From Puniceicoccales bacterium (lineage in GTDB: Bacteria > Verrucomicrobiota > Verrucomicrobiia > Opitutales > JAIRKQ01), in NCBI GenBank assembly GCA_031266155.1, contig JAISBO010000027.1, positions 1-6,617 of the forward strand: 6,617 nt of DNA, in the 5' to 3' direction. Below are positions 1-4,877 of the stretch, one piece after another. The notes below the pieces were generated by a model. That model did no database searches, was not told the origin of the DNA, and saw only the letters and a program-made list of their open reading frames with translations. Numbering within the stretch: the first letter of the stretch is position 1; the number at the start of each line of letters is the position of its first letter. The translations under genes were made by a program, and so were the position numbers.

Positions 1-1
1 C

Positions 2-400
2 CCTCCCGACGATACTGTCAATCTATCCTTCAACAGACAGACCGGAGAATCGGGGAAGTATAGGGATACAAGGAAGAACGTCGATGGAGATGGAAATCAT
101 GCACATCACATGCCTTCCAAAAAATATTTAAAAGATCATGGAGCAAACCCCAGTGAAGGATTTTCTGCAATAATGCCAGAAAAGTTACACTATCAAACCC
201 GTACCTATGGGCGGGGAGCTAACGAAATCGATACAAATATTCCATATAGAACTGAAATTGGTAAAGATATTGCAGATTATATGAGCATTTTAAAAAAAGA
301 CGGTCTGTGGACTCCAGAAGTTAGGAAAAGTTTCATGAAAGGCTTGGATGACTTTAAAGTTGAATTCCCTGACCTGTTTAAGAAAATTAACCAACAATGA
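2..400 (+). CDS. HNH-family (AHH/LHH-like) nuclease toxin, C-terminal part; 5' end outside window
   Basis: The reading frame is open from the first bases of the window, so this is the C-terminal end (about 132 residues) of a larger protein; the ATG at 110 is internal and not a credible start. A His-rich motif, NHAHHMPSKKYL, lies at 95-130, followed by PSEGFSAIMPEK and an HYQTRTY block. The same order (HH, then xPxEGxSxIxPEK, then HxQTxTY) recurs in the toxin at 2904-3785, so both belong to one family. An HH pair opening a short alpha/beta nuclease core is typical of the AHH/LHH toxins of the HNH/endonuclease VII superfamily, which cleave DNA or RNA with a metal ion; the target here is unknown. 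The stop codon overlaps the next gene (ATGA at 397-400), the classic toxin/immunity arrangement. Family assignment is from motifs only. Confidence 0.8.
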   Translation, partial: PPDDTVNLSFNRQTGESGKYRDTRKNVDGDGNHAHHMPSKKYLKDHGANPSEGFSAIMPEKLHYQTRTYGRGANEIDTNIPYRTEIGKDIADYMSILKKDGLWTPEVRKSFMKGLDDFKVEFPDLFKKINQQ

Positions 401-870
401 AAAAAGAGTATAAAGAAAAATTAAAGTTGGCTGCGAAATACCTTGCCGGAGATGATTCTTTGTCTGTCGAAGATAATAGGAAATTCTTCTGGCGGGGTCA
501 CAAAATGATGGAAGAACTTCTTCTAACAAAAGATGAAGAAGTCCTTTGTGGGTTGTTTGACTTGTTTACTGAGGGTAACGAAAATGGCGTTTGTGAAACG
601 TTGGAAAATGGCATATACCACAATTTTGATTTCAATCAGATTTTAAATGCACTTTATCAAAAGTTTGATTCTTTGATTGCTAATAATGTAGACAGAGCTG
701 TATATTTTTCTGAATCTATTTTATCAGCAAAGCTTCTCGAAGGCTTTAGAAAAATGTTTAACGCAGTTAAGGCAAAAAAGTCATCAGAATTTCTTGATAG
801 GTTTTATAAGTATTATCCAGAGTTAGAAGAAAACATTCTTATTTTGCGTAAAGATATGGCAAAATGGTAA
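397..870 (+). CDS. Immunity protein 1 (alpha-helical, Imm30-like), partner of the HNH toxin at 2-400
   Basis: A 157-residue cytosolic protein without signal peptide or membrane segment, rich in Leu, Glu and Lys and predicted mostly helical. It is a clear paralogue of the proteins at 2387-2893 and 3782-4321. Shared landmarks are the MKKEY start, a CGLFDLF / CELLDFF helix near residue 52, VCETLE, ALYQKFDSL, FRKMFNAVKAKKS and a DMxKW end. The start overlaps the toxin stop by ATGA, implying translational coupling. By position and paralogy it should bind and neutralise the toxin encoded just upstream. The helical-repeat look resembles the Imm30 class of polymorphic-toxin immunity proteins; that label is a tentative recollection, whereas the immunity role is well supported by context. 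Confidence 0.82.
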   Translation: MKKEYKEKLKLAAKYLAGDDSLSVEDNRKFFWRGHKMMEELLLTKDEEVLCGLFDLFTEGNENGVCETLENGIYHNFDFNQILNALYQKFDSLIANNVDRAVYFSESILSAKLLEGFRKMFNAVKAKKSSEFLDRFYKYYPELEENILILRKDMAKW

Positions 871-871
871 A

Positions 872-1309
872 ATGAGTTTTTTTGGAAACTTTGGAGGTGG
901 ATTTGGTAGGCCATCTTGGTCCCCGCTGGGCGGGAACATGGGAAATTTTGGAGGCGGAGGAATGATAGTGGGAGGGAACATGGGCCCCTTTGGTTCTGGG
1001 ATAGACCATGGGTCCTTACCCCATGTGACCCAACCAAGCCTTGCGAGCACATTGCTCGACACAAACCCTGGAATGCACGTGATTTCTTCGGCCGCAACGA
1101 CCCTAGAGACCATCTTCCCAAGGGCAGGGGTCATTCTGCCCAACCGTTACGCCATCGTGCATGGGGGCTCCCTACGTGGGAATTTCCATGCCATCACCGG
1201 TGAGGGATCTGGGGGAGAGGCTGTCGCTTTCGGTTCCTTCGATGGAGATGAGGCCCGAGGTTGCCGTTGCCCCGGCTCCAACGGTGGTACCAGCGATGGG
1301 AAAGTGTGA
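872..1309 (+). CDS. Gly-rich N-terminal leader of the second toxin, separated from its body by a frameshift
   Basis: It starts one base after the stop of immunity gene 1, with no strong ribosome binding site, so re-initiation or coupling is likely. Residues 1-45 are Gly/Phe/Asn/Met-rich with a repeated GGNMGxFG unit; residues 46-100 look like an ordinary folded segment. The last part (residues ~124-145, FDGDEARGCRCPG and onward) is an out-of-frame reading of the conserved leader MEMRPEVAVAPAP. The frame that encodes the leader is the +1 frame, because its second copy at 4337 preserves the protein in that frame. I therefore infer that 872-2384 was one gene of about 500 codons, and that this ORF is its 5' part, ending prematurely after a one-base shift in or near a G run (1163-1167 or 1211-1215). 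It may be a natural off-state, a decayed gene or a sequencing error. Confidence 0.55.
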   Translation: MSFFGNFGGGFGRPSWSPLGGNMGNFGGGGMIVGGNMGPFGSGIDHGSLPHVTQPSLASTLLDTNPGMHVISSAATTLETIFPRAGVILPNRYAIVHGGSLRGNFHAITGEGSGGEAVAFGSFDGDEARGCRCPGSNGGTSDGKV

Positions 1310-2384
1310 AATAACACCTCCCGCCAAAGAAATAGCGAGCAGTGTTTCGGCGAACGGACCCACTGAAACCGCAGCGCCCACGCAGTCTTTCTTGGCGAGA
1401 GCTATGCTGAGACATGTGAAATTCAAGGCTAGGGAGAAAGAATATGTTGCTGATGTCAGTAGAGAAATCGGAAAAGGTATTGTGGAAGTCGCCAAAAAAG
1501 GCGTAGATGCCGCGAAGGAACTGGTGGACAAACAAGTTGGCAATTTCTTTACTGCGGCAAATGATTACAGAAAAGCCCATCCAGATGCGCACAACAGTAT
1601 TCAAAATACCGAACAAGTATTCTCAGCTCTTGGTGTGAGCATGGATATTGGGCAAGTCATTGCTGGGGCAGCTGTCGGTGCAGAAGCTGGAGGTGTAGCT
1701 GGTGCCGTTAGCGGTGCTGTTGCTACGGGAACAAAAATTGCCGGCACACGATACATTGTTGAAAAAGCTATCTCGAAGGGCGAAGATAGTTTTGTTAACC
1801 TTGCCATGAAATACGCTGTGGGAGATGAACAGAGGGCAGAATTTAAAGAAACTGCCAAATTCATATATTCCACCGCCGGCCTTGGAGCATCTGCCGCCGG
1901 CATGATAAAAGGCAACTTCCACGTTGCTTCTAAACTAAAAACGACCGTTCTTTCCAGTAGAACCTTGGGATTAGAAAAAGGATATTCTCGGCTAGATCTC
2001 GGTCGTAAGTTTGAAGATCATGTGGCCGCAACAAAATATGTGCCTGCAGATAGGTTACCCCCTAAATTCAAAACGTTTGACTTTTTTGACAAAAAAGATG
2101 GAGTCGCAATCAGTGTGAAAACTATGGATACTAGAACTGATAGATTACGCACTAATCCAAATGAGATCGGAGAAGGTATACGCAGGTATATTGAGAAAAC
2201 ATTGGATTTTGAAGAATATAAACTTTCGGGAACTTTGATAACTAGGGACATGATAAAAGGACGCAAGTTAGAATTGGGAATACCAACGGAAACGACACCA
2301 ATTCAAAGGCAACATATCCTAGAAGCAATTGAACGTGGCAAAAGCAGCGGTGTAGAAGTCATAATAACCGAAATTGAATATTAG
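1161..2384 (+). CDS. Polymorphic toxin with C-terminal PD-(D/E)XK nuclease domain (CdiA tRNase-like); body of frameshifted gene
   Basis: An uninterrupted 407-codon frame whose ATG at 1161 has no good ribosome binding site; the true start is probably 872 in another frame. Residues ~28-78 are the Pro/Ala-rich leader shared with 4336-4487. Residues ~90-150 are charged helices, and ~160-200 an Ala/Gly-rich hydrophobic stretch (VIAGAAVGAEAGGVAG), typical of pre-toxin or translocation regions. The toxin domain occupies ~270-407: E285 in KFEDHVAA, D307 in KTFDFFDKKD and S318-V319-K320 in AISVKTMDTRTD. It ends with LGIPTETTPIQ and a GVEVIITEIE strand. This pattern matches my recollection of contact-dependent-inhibition CdiA-CT toxins with a PD-(D/E)XK fold, several of which cut tRNA. 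The stop is 2 nt before immunity gene 2. Nuclease class fairly confident; the RNA target is inference. Confidence 0.78.
   Translation: MGAPYVGISMPSPVRDLGERLSLSVPSMEMRPEVAVAPAPTVVPAMGKCEITPPAKEIASSVSANGPTETAAPTQSFLARAMLRHVKFKAREKEYVADVSREIGKGIVEVAKKGVDAAKELVDKQVGNFFTAANDYRKAHPDAHNSIQNTEQVFSALGVSMDIGQVIAGAAVGAEAGGVAGAVSGAVATGTKIAGTRYIVEKAISKGEDSFVNLAMKYAVGDEQRAEFKETAKFIYSTAGLGASAAGMIKGNFHVASKLKTTVLSSRTLGLEKGYSRLDLGRKFEDHVAATKYVPADRLPPKFKTFDFFDKKDGVAISVKTMDTRTDRLRTNPNEIGEGIRRYIEKTLDFEEYKLSGTLITRDMIKGRKLELGIPTETTPIQRQHILEAIERGKSSGVEVIITEIEY
1241..1392 (+). repeat. Toxin-leader repeat, copy 1
   Basis: This 152-bp stretch aligns without gaps to 4336-4487 with about 16 mismatches counted by eye (~89% identity). 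It encodes the Pro/Ala-rich leader segment from MEMRPE to TQSF. It is a probable homology arm for exchange of toxin modules. Confidence 0.8.
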
Positions 2385-2386
2385 GC

Positions 2387-2893
2387 ATGAAAAAAGAATA
2401 CGAAGAAAAGTTGGCGATAGCTAGAAAATTGATCACAGAAAATGATCTTTCTTGTAGAGAAGAAGAGGAAAGGGTTTTAGAAGGTTTTAGAATTATTGAA
2501 ACCCTAATTTTAACACTGGACACTGAAATCCTGTGTGAATTACTTGATTTTTTTATCACAGAAACAAAAAACGAATACAAAGTCTGTGAAACACTAGAAA
2601 GTCTAATATTTGATCATTTTCCTGGTGAACAAATTTTGGAGGCATACTATCAAAAATTTGATTCACTGGCAGAAAAAAATCCTGAAAGGTGTACTTTCAT
2701 TGCAATCGCTTACTTTTTTTCCCAGGAAAGTAATTATGAAAAATTCAGAAAAATGTTTAATACTGTAAAGTCGAAGCATTCTGTTAAAATTCTAGAAGAA
2801 TTGAAGAGGAAACTCAAATACGGAGAATGGATCGACAAAGAAAATGATAGGGCGATGGTATATGCCTTGGAAGAAGACATGGGGAAATGGTGA
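2387..2893 (+). CDS. Immunity protein 2 (alpha-helical, Imm30-like), downstream of the PD-(D/E)XK toxin
   Basis: A 168-residue soluble, acidic, helical protein, homologous along its length to the immunity proteins at 397-870 and 3782-4321. Shared motifs include the MKKEYEEKL start, ETLILTLDTEILCELLDFF, VCETLESL, QILEAYYQKFDSL, FRKMFNTVKSKHS and MVYALEEDMGKW. It begins 2 nt after the toxin stop, which suggests coupling. Its neighbour toxin (PD-(D/E)XK) is unrelated to the HNH toxins that its paralogues follow. Either this immunity fold has adapted to two different nuclease folds, or the pair has been shuffled and is non-cognate. Role by context and paralogy; the Imm30 label is tentative. Confidence 0.8.
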   Translation: MKKEYEEKLAIARKLITENDLSCREEEERVLEGFRIIETLILTLDTEILCELLDFFITETKNEYKVCETLESLIFDHFPGEQILEAYYQKFDSLAEKNPERCTFIAIAYFFSQESNYEKFRKMFNTVKSKHSVKILEELKRKLKYGEWIDKENDRAMVYALEEDMGKW

Positions 2894-2897
2894 GGGG
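2892..2897 (+). promoter_or_regulatory. Shine-Dalgarno site deciding the start at 2904
   Basis: GAGGGG overlaps the stop of immunity gene 2 and sits 6 nt before the ATG at 2904. It is the clearest ribosome binding site in the array and supports 2904 over the upstream in-frame ATG at 2844. The corresponding place after immunity gene 3 has the similar AAGGGGG at about 4296-4302. Confidence 0.6.
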
Positions 2898-2903
2898 AAT
2901 ACC

Positions 2904-3785
2904 ATGCTTTCCGCAGCCCCCAAGCAGTCTTTCTGGGGACATGCTAAACATTTTGTAGAGCGTGGTTTTTCGAACGTGGGAGATTTTGTGGCAGGCGAAG
3001 AACCTGTAATTCTACCAACTGGGAAAGATTACCTCATGGGTGATGATATTCGACAAAAGGCCGCCCCCACGGAGGTAAAAGTGGCCCTAGCCTCTGCAGC
3101 GTTGCTCCCTGCCCTCGCCGGAGCAGCGGAAGCTGGGGGAGCCGTCGGGGCTGCGAAAGTCGGCAAAGCAATGGTAAAGCTGGCAGCGAGGGGAATCGAA
3201 GCAGTAGCGAAAGCCATTGATTCCAATACTCCTGGAGGGCTAACCCTCGCCACCCCCAATGGAGCGACGCTGACGGGTGCCGTGGAAGTCGCTCCTGCTG
3301 CCGTCGGAGTTGCGGAAGGTATCGGCGTTGGAACTGTTACCACTACTGCTATTGGTAGCGATTTCCCCCTATCCATGTCATTGAAAAAAGAGAAAATTCC
3401 TGGGCAAAGAAGCATCAGTAATGCTGGCTCTGGCAAGGAACTAACCGATGGAATTGGGCCTGGTGGGTTTCAGGATGGGAAAGAAGTTCATCATATAGTC
3501 CCACAAAGATATTTAAAAAGACATGATATCGATCCAGATGAAGGACTATCGGTCATATTACCTGAGAAAGTGCACAAACAAACAGGCACATATAAAGGCA
3601 AAGCTAAGAACTTCAATCTCGACCAGTCTTTTAGAGATGCGACAGCTGAAGGTCTTAGGGATACAATTCGAGTTGAAAAGGAGCACGGAATGTACGAAAG
3701 CGGTGGTAGAGAAAATTTGGTCAAAGGACTAGAAAAACATAAAGAAAAATATCCTGAATTGTATGAAAAAGGAACAATGAAATGA
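2904..3785 (+). CDS. HNH-family (AHH/LHH-like) nuclease toxin lacking the N-terminal leader
   Basis: I prefer the ATG at 2904 over the in-frame ATG at 2844: it is preceded by GAGGGG (2892-2897) at good spacing, whereas 2844 lies deep in immunity gene 2. That gives 293 residues. Residues 3-12 (SAAPKQSFWG) are the end of the leader seen at 4464-4493, so the rest of the leader is missing. Residues ~55-105 and ~120-150 are Ala/Gly/Val-rich hydrophobic pre-toxin segments. The nuclease domain spans ~185-293: H196-H197 in KEVHHIVPQRYL, then PDEGLSVILPEK and H224 in VHKQTGTY. It matches the partial toxin at 2-400 in motif order and spacing. Known relatives are metal-dependent nucleases of the HNH/endonuclease VII superfamily. 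The stop overlaps immunity gene 3 by ATGA. Without a full leader it may be an orphan module or depend on recombination for export (inference). Confidence 0.8.
   Translation: MLSAAPKQSFWGHAKHFVERGFSNVGDFVAGEEPVILPTGKDYLMGDDIRQKAAPTEVKVALASAALLPALAGAAEAGGAVGAAKVGKAMVKLAARGIEAVAKAIDSNTPGGLTLATPNGATLTGAVEVAPAAVGVAEGIGVGTVTTTAIGSDFPLSMSLKKEKIPGQRSISNAGSGKELTDGIGPGGFQDGKEVHHIVPQRYLKRHDIDPDEGLSVILPEKVHKQTGTYKGKAKNFNLDQSFRDATAEGLRDTIRVEKEHGMYESGGRENLVKGLEKHKEKYPELYEKGTMK
2911..2940 (+). repeat. 30-bp exact repeat at the toxin module boundary, copy 1
   Basis: It is identical to 4464-4493 and encodes AAPKQSFWG. It sits right at the start of the leader-less HNH toxin, and a diverged form (CCGCAGCGCCCACGCAGTCTTTCT) begins at 1369. 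Both flanks lose similarity at once, as expected of a recombination junction. Confidence 0.75.
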
Positions 3786-4321
3786 AGGAAGAACATGAAG
3801 AAATATTAGACAAAATGCGTGAATTTTTTATCAACTATAACGATATTCTGGATGATGACTTTTATAGAAGGCGTCTAGAGTTTGATAACTATTTGGAAAT
3901 ACTAGCCAAAACCCAGGATACTGAGGTTTTGGAACATTTGCTTGATTTTTTCGATGAAGAATTTGATTGTGAAGTTGATGAAGTTTGCGAACATTTAAGG
4001 GCAAAAATAGGAGCAAACTTTACGCAAGACCAATTGATAGAAGCATTCTATAAAAAATTTGACATAGTGGCAGGAAATTATTTGGGCATATGTCGACAAA
4101 TGTGCATGTGGTGTATACTTAGCGGATATTTTGAACAGTTTAGAAAAATGTTTAACGCTGTAAAGTCGAAGCATTCTGCTAAAGTTTTAGATAAACTGAA
4201 AGCATATTTTGATTGTGGAAGGGAACATGGATGGGAATGGACCGATGAAGAAAAAAATATGGTATATACTCTGGAAGAAGATATGAAAAAGTGGCAAGGG
4301 GGTGAAAATATGCAACTATAA
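3782..4321 (+). CDS. Immunity protein 3 (alpha-helical, Imm30-like), partner of the HNH toxin at 2904-3785
   Basis: A 179-residue soluble, very acidic helical protein and the third paralogue of the immunity family. Landmarks are DTEVLEHLLDFF, EVCEHL, QLIEAFYKKFD, FRKMFNAVKSKHSAKVLDKL and MVYTLEEDMKKW. The C-terminus runs eight residues past the DMxKW end of the other two (QGGENMQL), reading through the place where immunity 2 has its stop and the next ribosome binding site. Its start overlaps the toxin stop by ATGA. It is the most diverged of the three in the N-terminal third (DDDFYRRRLEFDNY) and has several extra cysteines in the middle. Neutralisation of the adjacent HNH toxin is inferred from position and paralogy. 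Confidence 0.82.
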   Translation: MKEEHEEILDKMREFFINYNDILDDDFYRRRLEFDNYLEILAKTQDTEVLEHLLDFFDEEFDCEVDEVCEHLRAKIGANFTQDQLIEAFYKKFDIVAGNYLGICRQMCMWCILSGYFEQFRKMFNAVKSKHSAKVLDKLKAYFDCGREHGWEWTDEEKNMVYTLEEDMKKWQGGENMQL

Positions 4322-4335
4322 AAAATGTTTTTCAA

Positions 4336-4487
4336 GATGGAGATGAGGCCCGAAATTGCCATCGCTCCGGCTCCAACGGTGGTGTCGGTGATGGAAAAGT
4401 GTGAAATGACACCTCCCGTCAAAGAAATGGCGAGTAGTGTTTCGGCGAACGGACCCACTGAAACCGCAGCCCCCAAGCAGTCTTTCT
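4336..4487 (+). repeat. Toxin-leader repeat, copy 2
   Basis: Gapless partner of 1241-1392. It has no intact toxin downstream, so it is a leader without a body. Confidence 0.8.
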
Positions 4488-4493
4488 GGGGAC
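4464..4493 (+). repeat. 30-bp exact repeat at the toxin module boundary, copy 2
   Basis: It is identical to 2911-2940 and forms the last native part of the leader remnant before the fusion with the inverted gene fragment. Confidence 0.75.
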
Positions 4494-4505
4494 GTATTAA
4501 CGCAG

Positions 4506-4581
4506 CATGCAAAGTCGTTCCAGCCGATGTTTCTCTCCGAGTGTCCACTCCATAATTCATTGCCGTATTAATCCCGTCCAC
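4506..4581 (-). pseudogene. Truncated 5' end (~25 codons) of a paralogue of the 4878-6458 gene
   Basis: Read on the minus strand from a GTG at 4581, it gives MDGINTAMNYGVDTRRETSA and then TTLHAA. This matches the start of the 4878-6458 product (MNGINWATNYMTGIRRKTSA, then TTLHDV after an eight-codon length difference). Similarity stops at about 4506, where the sequence runs into the oppositely oriented toxin leader. The open frame continues to 4078, but only as antisense of the leader and immunity gene 3. Everything downstream of the first ~25 codons is gone, so it is a fragment. Its upstream region is also conserved (see the repeat at 4506-4660). Confidence 0.7.
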
Positions 4582-4646
4582 ATTATCCTTTTTTGGCTAC
4601 TATGTGTGACAACTACACGGCAAATCTTTTTGCGGCAAGCATTTTT

Positions 4647-4660
4647 GTAAAAATTTTTAC
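4647..4660. promoter_or_regulatory. Second copy of the 14-bp palindrome, upstream of the truncated gene fragment
   Basis: Identical GTAAAAATTTTTAC, 66-79 nt upstream of the GTG at 4581. It marks the outer limit of similarity between the two duplicated upstream regions; beyond it the flanks differ. Confidence 0.45.
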
Positions 4661-4869
4661 TTTTCGTGATTGAACAGAAAAGCTGTTTTAATTTTATCCC
4701 TATATCGGGGATTTTTAAGGTCCAATCCAATGGGCTCCATCATGATATTATGCGGTGAAATGGACGAAATTAGCAGCCATTCTGTCTTCCTTCTCCACCT
4801 CAACTTAAAAAGCTGGGATGGAGCTTTTTCTATTTTTTCAACAGCTTCGTAGGCAAACAGAAGGGGCAA
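4657..4869 (-). CDS. Possible small ORF of unknown function (TTG start)
   Basis: Seventy codons, starting 8 nt after the stop of the 4878-6458 gene on the same strand. It is rich in Lys/Arg and hydrophobic residues, with no recognised motif. The start is a TTG preceded by a weak AGAAAG. The stop codon falls inside the palindrome at 4647-4660, and a hairpin (4807-4829) lies within it. It could be a small partner of the upstream gene, the tail of a decayed gene, or chance. I do not recognise it. Confidence 0.25.
   Translation of the reverse strand: MPLLFAYEAVEKIEKAPSQLFKLRWRRKTEWLLISSISPHNIMMEPIGLDLKNPRYRDKIKTAFLFNHEK
4807..4829. terminator. Possible bidirectional intrinsic terminator between convergent units
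   Basis: AAAAAGCT, a 7-nt GGGATGG loop and AGCTTTTT form a perfect 8-bp stem. On the plus strand it is followed by CTATTTTTT, which suits a terminator for read-through from the toxin array. On the minus strand it lies about 50 nt after the stop of the 4878-6458 gene. The stem has only two G-C pairs, so strength is doubtful. Confidence 0.4.
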
Positions 4870-4877
4870 GAAACTTT

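Larger units (their letters stand above)
4325..4555 (+). pseudogene. Remnant of a toxin leader (internal deletion, toxin body lost)
   Basis: The ORF begins with MFFK three bases after immunity gene 3, at the position where 872 (MSFF) follows immunity gene 1. It then jumps directly to MEMRPEIAIAPAP, as if the Gly-rich ~120-codon segment had been deleted in frame. From 4336 to 4487 it matches 1241-1392 without gaps. Changes are often conservative in this frame (V to I, A to V), showing that it was once under protein-level selection. Homology ends at SAAPKQSFWG-like residues (to 4493). The remaining codons to 4555 read antisense through a fragment of another gene and are not native. No toxin domain remains, so it is most likely a dead leader or a recombination reservoir. 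Confidence 0.65.
4506..4660 (-). repeat. Direct repeat, copy A: upstream region plus first codons of the minus-strand gene family
   Basis: It runs from CATGCAAAGTCGTT to the palindrome and matches 6359-6540 in the same orientation. Relative to copy B it lacks about 24 nt, bounded by CCGATG, inside the coding part. The upstream part is more diverged apart from AAATCTTTTT, GGCAAG and the palindrome. The two copies flank the 4878-6458 gene as direct repeats. Confidence 0.7.

Noticed and set aside
110..400. The ATG at 110 as the start of a 96-residue protein
   Set aside because: The frame is open further upstream to the window edge and the HH nuclease motif lies before this ATG.
823..1143. Long minus-strand ORFs opposite the Gly-rich leader (also 813-1121)
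   Set aside because: They are antisense reflections of the low-complexity leader, with Pro-rich artefactual translations and no independent start signals.
1601..1915. Minus-strand ORFs opposite the Ala/Gly-rich pre-toxin regions (also 3029-3436)
   Set aside because: G+C-rich Ala/Gly codons leave the opposite strand open by chance; the plus-strand frames carry the conserved domains.
2844..2903. The ATG at 2844 as the start of toxin 3
   Set aside because: It overlaps immunity gene 2 by 50 nt and encodes an antisense-like MIGRWYMPW stretch; 2904 has a proper Shine-Dalgarno and begins at the conserved leader end.
4078..4581. A 167-codon minus-strand ORF as an intact gene
   Set aside because: Only its first ~25 codons match a real gene; the rest is antisense to the toxin leader and immunity gene 3.
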